Shown: piece after piece, positions 1-8,175 of the stretch | Position numbering within the stretch: position 1 is the first letter of the stretch | How the letters are laid out: every line of letters begins with the position of its first letter | NCBI RefSeq assembly: GCF_003544875.1 | Contig: NZ_CP032093.1 | Span: 2,604,001 to 2,668,000 of the forward strand | Length of the DNA: 64,000 nt | DNA from: Vibrio alfacsensis | GTDB lineage: Bacteria > Pseudomonadota > Gammaproteobacteria > Enterobacterales > Vibrionaceae | Direction of reading: 5' to 3' | Notes under the pieces: model-generated | The model's database searches: none | The model's input: only the letters and a program-made list of their open reading frames with translations | Told to the model about the DNA's origin: nothing | Position numbers and translations under genes: made by a program

Positions 1-194
1 TCTCGAGCAAACAGCTCCATTGGCTGAGGTTCAAAGGTCATCACAACCGATGGTAACGCAAGTTTCTTCGCTTGGTCAGACACTTGCTGCAATACTTGTT
101 GATGGCCTCTATGTACGCCATCGAAATTGCCAATAGTCAACACACAACCATGATGCTGTGTCTTGATATTGTGAATGCCTCTGATCAGTTCCAT
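1..194 (-). CDS. ribF: Riboflavin kinase / FAD synthetase, N-terminal part
   Basis: Only the first 64 or so codons are in the window; the gene runs off the left edge. Read leftward from the ATG at 194, the protein begins MELIRGIHNI and carries the TIGNFDGVHRGHQ nucleotidyl-transferase signature near residues 20-32, which is diagnostic of the FAD synthetase half of RibF. The enzyme phosphorylates riboflavin to FMN and adenylates FMN to FAD in the cytoplasm. murJ lies just upstream on the same strand (69-nt gap), and the murJ-ribF order is common in gammaproteobacteria, so co-transcription is likely. No terminator is visible between them. Confidence 0.93.
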   Translation of the reverse strand, partial: MELIRGIHNIKTQHHGCVLTIGNFDGVHRGHQQVLQQVSDQAKKLALPSVVMTFEPQPMELFAR

Positions 195-263
195 TGGATA
201 CTGCTATATGCCTCTGTTTAACTTTGCACTGTGTGAAACTGACGGATTATATACCAATCAACC

Positions 264-1826
264 TTATTCTGTCCCAGCTTTTAGGTCTTTAAAACGTATA
301 CCGAGTAAAAACACCACCACGAGATAGACCGCAGCGCCCAGCGCAACCAGCATTCCTAATACGCCACTGCGATGAGCAAAACTCCAGTTTAACCATACGG
401 ACATGTCTTCAAGCTGCCACAAGATCGCAGCAACCATTGCGCCGCCAGCAATCACAAGGCGAGCAATAAATAAAACCGTACGTTTAGAGACTTGATACAC
501 ACCAGCAATATGCAGCCCACGATACAACAGGGCCATATTAACAAATGCCGATAACGCCGTTGCGATAGCCAATCCAACATAACCATAGAAATAGGCAAAA
601 ATAGCGTTAAAAACCATATTTGTTACCATCGCAACAATGCCGTACTTCACTGGTGTTTTGGTGTCTTGTCGTGAGTAATAACCCGGCGCAAGCACTTTAA
701 TCAACATAAAGTTAAGCAAACCTGATGCATAGGCTAGTAACGAGAGAGACGCTTGATGAACATCTTGTGGTGAAAACTCACCACGCATAAACAGCACCAT
801 CAACATTGGTTTTGCGAGCACCATCAAACCAAGCATCGCTGGAATGCCTAGCAAAGTGACCATTCGCACCCCCCAATCCATCGTATCGGAGAAGCCCTCG
901 CTGTGCGCATCTACATGTTTACGTGACAATGCTGGCAAAATAACCGTCGCGATAGCAATACCAAAAAGACCTAATGGGAATTCCAACAAGCGATCTGAAT
1001 AATACAACCAACTGATCGAACCGGTTTGTAGAAAGCTGGCAATAAAGGTATCGAACAACAAGTTGATTTGGCTGACCGAAACACCAAATAAAGCAGGAAT
1101 CATCAGGGTACGGATCTTAACTACACCAGGATCGCGCCAACCCCATTTCGGTTTCACCATCACTCCCGCTTTAATAAGGAAAGGAATTTGGAATAGAAAC
1201 TGAACCAAGCCTCCAAGGAATACCCCTATCGCAAGGCCGATCTCAGGTTGTGACATTTGCGGTGAAATAAACCAAGCCGCAAAGATGATCATCACGTTGA
1301 GAAAAACAGGTGTAAAAGAAGAGACGGCAAACTTACCTAAAGTATTCAGAATGGCTCCGGATAACGCGACAAACGTAATGAACCATAAATAAGGAAAGGT
1401 AATTTTTAGCATCACGCTGGCAAGCTCGAACTTCTCAGCCGATGGACCACCATTCATCCAATCAAGGAACCAACCAAAACCAAATAGCGCCGTTACCACT
1501 CCTGAGCCAAGAACACCAAACAAAGTAACAATAGAGACAATGACCCCTAGTGTACCTGCGGCGCGAGCAATCAGTTCACGGGTTTTATCCATGTCACCTT
1601 GAGCATGGCTTTCCGTTAATACGGGAACAAATGCTTGAGAAAATGCACCTTCTGCAAACAGTCGGCGCAGAAAGTTAGGGATCTTATTTGCAAAAAAGAA
1701 GACATCAGCACTCGCGCCTGCGCCCATTAAATTTGCAACCACTACGTCACGAACTAAGCCTAGAACGCGAGATATTAATGTCATAGCACTGACGATCATG
1801 CCAGACTTGAGCAGTCGTTTACTCAC
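264..1826 (-). CDS. murJ: Lipid II flippase MurJ (MviN)
   Basis: 520 residues, the usual length for MurJ of the MOP exporter superfamily. The N-terminus (MSKRLLKSGM, then VSAMTLISRVLGLVRDVV) is the conserved first helix, and FFFANKIPNFLRRLFAEGA is the well-known conserved segment near residues 43-61. About 14 hydrophobic segments follow. MurJ moves lipid-linked peptidoglycan precursors across the inner membrane and is essential in most Gram-negatives. It is divergent from rpsT, with a shared promoter region at about 1827-2120, and sits upstream of ribF. The ATG at 1826 matches the family start. Nothing looks broken. Confidence 0.96.
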   Translation of the reverse strand: MSKRLLKSGMIVSAMTLISRVLGLVRDVVVANLMGAGASADVFFFANKIPNFLRRLFAEGAFSQAFVPVLTESHAQGDMDKTRELIARAAGTLGVIVSIVTLFGVLGSGVVTALFGFGWFLDWMNGGPSAEKFELASVMLKITFPYLWFITFVALSGAILNTLGKFAVSSFTPVFLNVMIIFAAWFISPQMSQPEIGLAIGVFLGGLVQFLFQIPFLIKAGVMVKPKWGWRDPGVVKIRTLMIPALFGVSVSQINLLFDTFIASFLQTGSISWLYYSDRLLEFPLGLFGIAIATVILPALSRKHVDAHSEGFSDTMDWGVRMVTLLGIPAMLGLMVLAKPMLMVLFMRGEFSPQDVHQASLSLLAYASGLLNFMLIKVLAPGYYSRQDTKTPVKYGIVAMVTNMVFNAIFAYFYGYVGLAIATALSAFVNMALLYRGLHIAGVYQVSKRTVLFIARLVIAGGAMVAAILWQLEDMSVWLNWSFAHRSGVLGMLVALGAAVYLVVVFLLGIRFKDLKAGTE

Positions 1827-2120
1827 TTTAACCTCGGTATATCACCATTAGATAACCAACCCTATTACTCTAAGCCTTTGAAAGCTCCAAATCGGAGTTA
1901 AAAATATATCCGCTTAATGTTAGATCTAAGCGGATAATTATTAGCATTGGTCTAAAAATACTGTTAGAATCCCCGCCATCTTAACCGCGATGACCTTTCT
2001 TACCAAAACTTGTTTTGGTTTCGATGGGTTTTTGCACAAATCATTTGACATTTAAGCGCAAATAGGGGATATTCCTCGCCCTTAAATTGTCATAGAAATA
2101 AGTTTTTGGGAGTTAGACCC

Positions 2121-2381
2121 TTGGCAAATAGTAAATCTGCTAAGAAGCGCGCTATCCAAGCTGAGAAACGTCGTCAGCACAATGCTAGCCGTCGCTCAAT
2201 GATGCGTACTTACATGAAGAAAACTGTTGCTGCTATCGAAGCAGGCGACAAAGAAGCTGCAACTGCTGCATTCGCTGTAGTTACACCTATCCTAGACCGC
2301 ATGGCGACTAAAGGCCTTGTTCACAAGAACAAAGCTGCACGTCATAAGTCTCGTTTCGCTGCACAAATCAAAGCTCTATAA
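2121..2381 (+). CDS. rpsT: 30S ribosomal protein S20
   Basis: I place the start at the UUG at 2121, not at the in-frame ATG at 2106. From there the protein begins [18 protein letters not shown] and is 86 residues, matching S20 (87 in E. coli). The purine run GGGAG at 2108-2112 lies about 8 nt before the UUG. E. coli rpsT is also known to start at UUG, which takes part in its translational autoregulation, so the feature appears conserved. The protein is lysine/arginine/alanine-rich, as expected for this 16S-rRNA-binding primary assembly protein. A small hairpin (ACCAAAAC/GTTTTGGT, about 2002-2019) sits in the leader, and a strong terminator follows. Confidence 0.96.
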   Translation: MANSKSAKKRAIQAEKRRQHNASRRSMMRTYMKKTVAAIEAGDKEAATAAFAVVTPILDRMATKGLVHKNKAARHKSRFAAQIKAL

Positions 2382-2403
2382 TAGAAATTTGATTTTACAG
2401 TGA

Positions 2404-2429
2404 AGAAAAACCGGCTTTGCCGGTTTTTA
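2404..2429 (+). terminator. rpsT intrinsic terminator
   Basis: Stem AAAAACCGGC / GCCGGTTTTT with a TTT loop, starting 22 nt after the rpsT stop. A-tract and T-tract flanks make it a classic intrinsic terminator. Confidence 0.9.
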
Positions 2430-2539
2430 TATCTAAGTTTCACTCAGCCTCAAACGTTAGGCACTAAAAAGCCAGCAGTGCCAGCTTTCCACATTTATCG
2501 AAATCAAACATCGGCGTTTTCGCTTCAGTTTCTTTCCTA

Positions 2540-2839
2540 TTAACTTTCTGTACAGTACAGGGCATGAAGCGTTTTAATGAGCGCTTTTACTTCATCACTT
2601 TTCAATGTGTAGTAGACCGTTTGGGCTTCTTTTCTTGTTGCAACTAACTCATCACGACGAAGCCATGCTAGATGCTGAGATAATGCAGACTGACTCAACG
2701 CTAACTTTGTACATAACTCCCCAACAGACAGTTCTTGGTTATGCAACATGCAAAGAATTTGTAAACGTCTTTCGTTCGCCATCGCTTTAAGTAATACGAC
2801 AGCTTTCGCGGAGTTCTGCTCCATATCTTGTAAATTCAT
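2540..2839 (-). CDS. hlyU: ArsR/SmtB-family regulator HlyU
   Basis: 99 residues with a winged helix-turn-helix: MANERRLQIL, then LSVGELCTKLALSQSALSQHLAWLRRDELV at about residues 37-66. This segment matches Vibrio HlyU, known as an activator or anti-silencer of haemolysin and RTX toxin genes that counteracts H-NS. Conserved cysteines at about residues 30 and 43 are visible; in other HlyU proteins such cysteines have been linked to redox sensing, and here that is inference. The gene sits between rpsT and nhaR, a neighbourhood I recall for hlyU in other vibrios. A weakly T-rich leader separates it from nhaR (about 110 nt). Confidence 0.9.
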   Translation of the reverse strand: MNLQDMEQNSAKAVVLLKAMANERRLQILCMLHNQELSVGELCTKLALSQSALSQHLAWLRRDELVATRKEAQTVYYTLKSDEVKALIKTLHALYCTES

Positions 2840-2951
2840 AGTTAGGCCTCTAGAGACAACATACTTACCTTATTACTGGCTAGCTTGTTGTGTTACAAGA
2901 ATTTTATAATTTTGCCGATAGTAATCTATTTAAATAAGCAACGGAACGTGC

Positions 2952-3848
2952 TCATTCAAACATTTGACCAAAATCTGCATCACATACGTTCTTCACTGCG
3001 GGATGTTGGATCATTCGTTCGGCAAAGATCACGTAATACTCTTCCTTTAAATCCTCGACATGTCCAAGTAGCTGCAAGCTGCGATCATCTTCTATCTCTG
3101 ACATATAAACCGTTGGTGCTAAAAAGATCACGTCGTCACGATAACGTGCAAATGCTTTCATTAACGCGACATCATCAAACTCTCCCAATACGTCCGGTTG
3201 TAACCCCTGCCTATCAAACCATTGCAGTACCTTGCGCCCCATTGCCGTTCGACTTCCCGGGATCAGGAGTTTCTTCTTCTCTAAAACTTCAGGAAACTTA
3301 ACATCAGGAACATCTGAAGAGGCGAAAAAGCTCATACTACATTCACCTAACTTTTTGCTGTACAAGCCTGGACTTTGCGTTGAATCGACAGGGCAATCAG
3401 AAAGAATCATATCCAACTTATGTTGAGAAAGTCGCTCTAGAAGTAATTCGTGCGTCGACTCATAGCAACGCAAGTGAATGCTATTGTCTTCTGGTACCGT
3501 TGTCATAAGTACCTTACTAACCAAACGCTTTGAGAGTGCATCCGCAACACCCACTTCAAACAAGATATTAGAATGCTGACTGTAATTGACGATATCGAGC
3601 ATTTCATAGCTCAAACCAAACATACGGTCTGCGTATTTAAAAACCAACTGCCCTAATTCTGTTGGCTCTACACTACGACCATTTCGCTTAGTCAACTTGC
3701 CTTTCATACGTTCTTCAAACGCTTTAATTTGTCCTGTCACCGTTTGTGGTGTCAAAAACAACGCTTCTGCAGCTTTAGTGACCGACCCTTGCTTGCAGAC
3801 CATCCAGAAGTAATAGAGGTGATTATAATTTAAATGCGACATTGCCAA
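2952..3848 (-). CDS. nhaR: LysR-family regulator NhaR
   Basis: 298 residues (292 if started at the second ATG region, [13 protein letters not shown]). The N-terminal LysR helix-turn-helix ([28 protein letters not shown]) occupies about residues 20-47, followed by the C-terminal co-inducer domain. The sequence is characteristic of NhaR, which activates the Na+/H+ antiporter gene nhaA in response to sodium. nhaA itself is not adjacent here, as is usual in vibrios. The gene is divergent from the sodium-coupled phosphate symporter nptA across a 365-nt AT-rich gap. Control of nptA by NhaR is possible but not shown by the sequence. Confidence 0.9.
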   Translation of the reverse strand: MAMSHLNYNHLYYFWMVCKQGSVTKAAEALFLTPQTVTGQIKAFEERMKGKLTKRNGRSVEPTELGQLVFKYADRMFGLSYEMLDIVNYSQHSNILFEVGVADALSKRLVSKVLMTTVPEDNSIHLRCYESTHELLLERLSQHKLDMILSDCPVDSTQSPGLYSKKLGECSMSFFASSDVPDVKFPEVLEKKKLLIPGSRTAMGRKVLQWFDRQGLQPDVLGEFDDVALMKAFARYRDDVIFLAPTVYMSEIEDDRSLQLLGHVEDLKEEYYVIFAERMIQHPAVKNVCDADFGQMFE

Positions 3849-4213
3849 TCCCTAAAAGAAGATGACACTTTTATATCAAATGTGACACCAACAAACAATA
3901 ACTTCGGAAAAACCTCACATTTTAAACTCAAACCACAATTTTACCGAAAAACAAATCTCAAACTGTCATAAAACTTGAAGCAAAGCGCAGTTTTTACTCT
4001 CAAACAAAAACAACAACATTCAAATCAATAATTAAATTAATTAAAATCAACAACTTATTCTTGCGTTTTTCAACAACGAATAACTATTAAAAGAATAATA
4101 AAATACTCTATAGAAACTGAACTGTAATATTACTGAAATATTTGTTCTCTAACATCGCCCGCAGTTTCAACAACAGACCAAATAAACGAACTGAAAGGTC
4201 CACGGAGAAAATT
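3849..4213. other. AT-rich divergent intergenic region, nhaR / nptA
   Basis: No open reading frame of interest. It is strongly AT-rich with many A runs, a composition that often attracts H-NS. An imperfect dyad TGaCAC...GTGaCA at 3862-3887 lies just upstream of nhaR and could be an operator. The nptA Shine-Dalgarno (GGAG, 4204-4207) lies at the right edge. No confident promoter call. Confidence 0.4.
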
Positions 4214-5362
4214 ATGATGAACCAAGCTACTTCAACAGCAGCGCCGATTTCGAGCACGACTCGCTGGTTACGCTGGGCTAACTTGGCATTCATGTTATAT
4301 CTGCTTCTTCTAGCAGTATCTATGGTTGGTAGTGGCTTTAAATGGGCAACTGGCGATCAAGCTAAAGTACTATTTGAATTTGCCTCTCACCCAATCGCAG
4401 GTCTAATGATCGGCTTGGTGGCGACGGCACTGATCCAATCTTCAAGTACCGTTACTTCTATTATTGTAGGTTTGGTTGCAGGTGGTTTACCTGTAGAGAC
4501 CGCTATCCCTATGGTAATGGGCGCAAACATCGGTACAACTGTAACGAATACTCTTGTTTCGCTTGGCCACGTACGTTGTAAAGAAGAATTCAAACGTGCA
4601 TTTGCAAGCGCAACAATTCACGACTTCTTTAACCTGCTTGCTGTTGCGATCTTCCTTCCTTTGGAAATGATGTTCGGCATTCTAGAAAAAGTATCTCATT
4701 GGTTGGTATCACCACTACTAAAAACAGGTGATATGAGCATGGGCGGTTTTGACTTCATCAAGCCAATCACTAAACCAGTAGTAAGCGCAATTAAAGAGCC
4801 ACTATCTACGTTTGGTGACACTATGGGTGGTGTAGCACTAATCGCTCTAGGTATCGGTACTATCTTCGTAGCTATCACTGTTATGGGTAAGCTGATGAAG
4901 AGCCTAATGGTTGGCCGTGCACGTGACATTCTTAAGAACGCTATCGGTCGTGGTCCTATCCACGGTATCGTATCGGGTTCTGTTGTAACGGTACTTGTTC
5001 AGTCTTCTTCTACGACAACAAGTCTAATGGTTCCACTCGTTGGTTCAGGTGTTCTAAAAGTACGTGACATCTACCCGTTCACCCTAGGTGCAAACATCGG
5101 TACATGTATTACGGCTCTACTAGCAGCAACAGCGGTGTCTGGCGAGTTCGCAGTATTCGCACTACAGATTGCTCTGGTACACCTAACGTTCAACATCTTA
5201 GCGACATTACTCATTTTCGGTATCCCGTTCTTACGTGAGATTCCAGTAAAATGCGCAGAGCTTATTTCTGAGATGGCAGTGAAGAACAAAGCCGTTGTAG
5301 CAGCTTACCTGCTAACGATTTTCCTAGTGCTTCCTGGTTCAATCCTTGCGCTAACTGTATAA
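4214..5362 (+). CDS. nptA: Na+/phosphate symporter NptA
   Basis: 382 residues from the ATG at 4214, preceded by GGAG with 6-nt spacing; a further upstream ATG (4142) in the same frame lacks this and is not used. The protein has the two inverted PNaS repeats typical of type II Na/Pi cotransporters: ALIQSSSTVTSIIVG in the first half and VLVQSSSTTTSLMVP in the second. The QSSS motifs form the substrate and sodium sites. About 8-10 membrane segments. The family in vibrios imports inorganic phosphate using the sodium gradient. The length equals that of the V. cholerae protein as I remember it. The gene is monocistronic, with a strong terminator after the stop. Confidence 0.93.
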   Translation: MMNQATSTAAPISSTTRWLRWANLAFMLYLLLLAVSMVGSGFKWATGDQAKVLFEFASHPIAGLMIGLVATALIQSSSTVTSIIVGLVAGGLPVETAIPMVMGANIGTTVTNTLVSLGHVRCKEEFKRAFASATIHDFFNLLAVAIFLPLEMMFGILEKVSHWLVSPLLKTGDMSMGGFDFIKPITKPVVSAIKEPLSTFGDTMGGVALIALGIGTIFVAITVMGKLMKSLMVGRARDILKNAIGRGPIHGIVSGSVVTVLVQSSSTTTSLMVPLVGSGVLKVRDIYPFTLGANIGTCITALLAATAVSGEFAVFALQIALVHLTFNILATLLIFGIPFLREIPVKCAELISEMAVKNKAVVAAYLLTIFLVLPGSILALTV

Positions 5363-5390
5363 CAGAAAGATTACCATCGCTTTACTCAAA

Positions 5391-5427
5391 AGCTCGCAAC
5401 CTCGGTTGCGGGCTTTTTCTTTTTTTG
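5391..5427 (+). terminator. nptA terminator
   Basis: Stem AGCtCGCAACC / GGTTGCGgGCT followed by a long T tract (TTTTTCTTTTTTT). Confidence 0.9.
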
Positions 5428-5453
5428 CTCCTTCCACACCGTACCTCAAATCA

Positions 5454-5472
5454 ACCAATCACAGTAAGTGAG
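5454..5472. repeat. 19-bp interspersed repeat, copy 1
   Basis: ACCAATCACAGTAAGTGAG is present here and again, identically and in the same orientation, at 12739-12757. It lies in the gap between the nptA and thyA terminators. Function unknown. Confidence 0.6.
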
Positions 5473-5516
5473 CACTGTGTTCATCATTCATTAAAAACAA
5501 CCACACCAATTTGGAT

Positions 5517-5556
5517 ATAAAAATGGGCTGCCCATTAAGGTCAGCCCATTTTTATT
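5517..5556 (-). terminator. thyA-side terminator
   Basis: Inverted repeat AAAAATGGGCTG / CAGCCCATTTTTA around CCCATTAAGGT. On the minus strand it ends the rppH-ptsP-lgt-thyA cluster; its symmetry would also allow use on the plus strand. Confidence 0.85.
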
Positions 5557-5582
5557 TCGTGTTGGTTATATTAAAACACTCG

Positions 5583-6434
5583 TTACACTGAAAACGGATA
5601 TTGAATAGGATCATGATGTTCGTAACCCTCAACCCAAAAATCATCCAGTGTGACCCATGTTTCCAAATCTTCTAGCGATTTGATTTCTGGGTTGATGTGG
5701 AAAGTTGCCGCTTTCAAAGGTTCGCGCTTCAACTGGATGTCTCGCATTGGCGCCAGCTGGTCTTCGTAAATATGTGCGTTAACAATTTTGTGGTACGCCT
5801 GACCAGGTTTCTTACCTGTAATCTGTGCCATGATCGCCAAGAATACATACACTTGAACCATATTGAAGTTCAGGCCTAGCGGAACGTCACAAGAGCGCTG
5901 CGTGCTGTTTAGGTACAGCGTGTCACCTAACAGTGAGAAGTGATGGCTGTACATACATGGACGCAAACAGCCCATGTGGAATTCACCCGGGTTATAGAAG
6001 TTTAGGATTTCACCACGGTCATCCACACCACGCGTTAAATCATCGACAATCTTGCGCAGTTGGTCAATGTGACCGCCATCTGGCTTAGCCCATGAACGAC
6101 CTTGAACGCCGTATACACGCCCCATATCGTCTTCACCTTTACGGTATGGGTTGTTCAGCCATGCGTCATTTAAGTTTGCGTTGGCATCCCACGTTTTTGT
6201 GCCCAATTTACGGAAATCTTCCGCGTTATCGTAGCCTCGGATGTAACCGAGTAATTCAGCCACTGCCGCTTTCCAAAAACTCTTACGAGTGGTAACCAAT
6301 GGGAATTGATTGTTGGCAACATCATAAGTCAAGTCAGCATTAACAACCGTAAGACAACGCTTACCTGTACGCTCGTTCTCAACCCAAATACCTTGGTCAA
6401 CGATACGCTGACACAAATCTAAATACTGTTTCAC
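5583..6434 (-). CDS. thyA: Thymidylate synthase
   Basis: 283 residues. The catalytic cysteine is Cys160 in [10 protein letters not shown]. The folate/dUMP region [14 protein letters not shown] follows, as does the C-terminal [10 protein letters not shown] tail. The protein makes dTMP from dUMP with methylene-tetrahydrofolate. It is somewhat longer than E. coli ThyA (264) because of an insert around residues 85-115, and the active-site stretch reads PCMYSHHF where E. coli has PCHAFFQFYV, so it belongs to a slightly divergent ThyA branch. The gene starts 9 nt after the lgt stop, so it is translated from the same cluster. Confidence 0.95.
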   Translation of the reverse strand: MKQYLDLCQRIVDQGIWVENERTGKRCLTVVNADLTYDVANNQFPLVTTRKSFWKAAVAELLGYIRGYDNAEDFRKLGTKTWDANANLNDAWLNNPYRKGEDDMGRVYGVQGRSWAKPDGGHIDQLRKIVDDLTRGVDDRGEILNFYNPGEFHMGCLRPCMYSHHFSLLGDTLYLNSTQRSCDVPLGLNFNMVQVYVFLAIMAQITGKKPGQAYHKIVNAHIYEDQLAPMRDIQLKREPLKAATFHINPEIKSLEDLETWVTLDDFWVEGYEHHDPIQYPFSV

Positions 6435-6443
6435 ACCAATTCC

Positions 6444-7265
6444 TTACTTCGTTTCTACTTTCGCTTTGTCTTGGTAAAGACCACGTTTGTATGCCCAAAC
6501 CATCATCAAAATACCCAAAATGATCATTGGTGAAGATAGGATTTGTCCCATCGAAATATAACCACCAAATAAACCAAGTTGCGCATCAGGTTCACGGACA
6601 AACTCAATTAGGAAACGGAATGTACCATACCCAGCGAGGAATAACCCTGACACCGCCCCTAATGGGCGAGGCTTTTTGATAAACCAGTTCAAGATAAAGA
6701 ATAGAACAATGCCCTCAAGGAACATCTCGTAAAGTTGTGATGGGTGACGAGGAAGTGGACCACCGTTAGGGAAAATAATGGCCCATGGCACATCCGTCAC
6801 GCGTCCCCATAGTTCACTGTTCATGAAGTTACCCAAACGGCCCATACCAAGCCCGAATGGCACGAGCGGAGCAACAAAATCGGCCACACCAAAGAACGTA
6901 CGACCGTTCTTATGTGCATACCAGAACATGGCAGTGATAACACCAAGTAACCCACCATGGAAAGACATACCACCGGTCCATACTTTAAACAGGTACAGAG
7001 GGTCTGCTAAGAACAAATCAAAATTATAGAAAATGACATAGCCAACGCGGCCACCAATCACAACCCCTAGAAAACCTGCAAACAACAAATCAGAGACTTG
7101 CTCACGAGTCCAACCACTACCAGGCTTATCAGCACGTCGGTTCGCTAACCATAATGCAAACATAAACCCGATAAGGTACATCAAACCATACCAACGAACA
7201 GAAACAGGACCAATAGAGACTAAAACCGGGTCAATATTGGGAAATTCAAAGTATCCCTGAGACAT
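6444..7265 (-). CDS. lgt: Prolipoprotein diacylglyceryl transferase
   Basis: 273 residues with about seven membrane segments. The Lgt signature [13 protein letters not shown] is at about residues 141-153, and the conserved histidine is in [11 protein letters not shown] near residue 100. Lgt transfers diacylglycerol to the lipobox cysteine of lipoproteins in the inner membrane; several predicted clients lie in this window (lipoproteins at 43654 and 60824, and possibly DsbC). It is adjacent to thyA, as in E. coli. The ATG at 7265 fits the family start. Confidence 0.96.
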   Translation of the reverse strand: MSQGYFEFPNIDPVLVSIGPVSVRWYGLMYLIGFMFALWLANRRADKPGSGWTREQVSDLLFAGFLGVVIGGRVGYVIFYNFDLFLADPLYLFKVWTGGMSFHGGLLGVITAMFWYAHKNGRTFFGVADFVAPLVPFGLGMGRLGNFMNSELWGRVTDVPWAIIFPNGGPLPRHPSQLYEMFLEGIVLFFILNWFIKKPRPLGAVSGLFLAGYGTFRFLIEFVREPDAQLGLFGGYISMGQILSSPMIILGILMMVWAYKRGLYQDKAKVETK

Positions 7266-7377
7266 AAATCATTCTCTTCTAATTACTAGTAAAACCAATA
7301 TATCTAAGTAAGCTCAAGGTGCTTAATTCAGCAACAAAACCCTGAACCCTGCATCTTGAAGTCACTTAGCTACAAAC

Positions 7378-8169
7378 TTAAAGCAGCATACTCGCTGCAA
7401 CAAACATCAAGAATAGTGCGAATATCTTTTTCAATACCGCTGTTGGAAGGGTCGTCGCCAGCTTTGCCCCCACTCTCGTCGTGAGCATTGAGGTCATTGC
7501 AATCGCGACAAGAGCAGGAAGATAGACATACCCGATACTGTACTGTGGCAAATTTTCTACGTTATAGCCGTGTAAAATGAAACCGAGCATTCCAGATATC
7601 GCAATCACACACCCGCAAACAGAAGAAGACCCCACGGCTTTACGCATTTCAATACCATGCTTGTTCAAAAAAGGGACCGATAATGATCCACCCCCAATTC
7701 CTGCAAGACTCGATACAACACCAATTCCCGTGCCATACATCATCGTAACAGGGCTGCTTGGCATTGGCTTCGTACTTTTGGAGCGAATAGAACGAAACAT
7801 TTGTAGCGCCAAAAACAGCACGATCACGCCAAACACTTTCGGTAAATAATGGGTAGGAATAAACTCAGCAACGTTTGCGCCAACAAACCCGCCAATAATA
7901 ACGCCAGGCATGAGCCATTTCACAACAAACATATCAACATTGCCGAGTTTGAGGTGATTCATCGCTGAAGAGCCTGAAGTCACAATAATGCTCGCAAGTG
8001 ATGTTGCAAGAGCGATATGCATGCTCATTTCGGTAGGGATACCAGCAAAAGGCAGAAGATAAAGTAATGCAGGCACAACTATGAGACCACCGCCAATGCC
8101 TAATAGGCCAGCCATAACACCAACAAAAGCGCCTAGCGCTAGCAACAACAAAAATAAAGAGATGGTCAC
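7378..8169 (-). CDS. TauE/SafE-family membrane permease
   Basis: 263 residues with eight or so hydrophobic segments and the family's glycine-rich repeats: GLLGIGGGLIVVPALLYLL near the N-terminus and SLAGIGGGSLSVPFL near the middle. Members of this family (formerly DUF81) export sulfite, sulfoacetate or related organosulfur anions; the substrate here cannot be read from sequence. It starts 6 nt after the ptsP stop, so it is translationally coupled to the rppH-ptsP cluster. In E. coli the order is rppH-ptsP-lgt-thyA without it, so this is a lineage-specific insertion. Confidence 0.85.
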   Translation of the reverse strand: MTISLFLLLLALGAFVGVMAGLLGIGGGLIVVPALLYLLPFAGIPTEMSMHIALATSLASIIVTSGSSAMNHLKLGNVDMFVVKWLMPGVIIGGFVGANVAEFIPTHYLPKVFGVIVLFLALQMFRSIRSKSTKPMPSSPVTMMYGTGIGVVSSLAGIGGGSLSVPFLNKHGIEMRKAVGSSSVCGCVIAISGMLGFILHGYNVENLPQYSIGYVYLPALVAIAMTSMLTTRVGAKLATTLPTAVLKKIFALFLMFVAASMLL

Positions 8170-8175
8170 GATTAT

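Noticed and set aside
2885..3301. 138-codon plus-strand frame opposite nhaR
   Set aside because: Antisense to a well-recognised LysR-family gene, with no ribosome site and no family; treated as a shadow.
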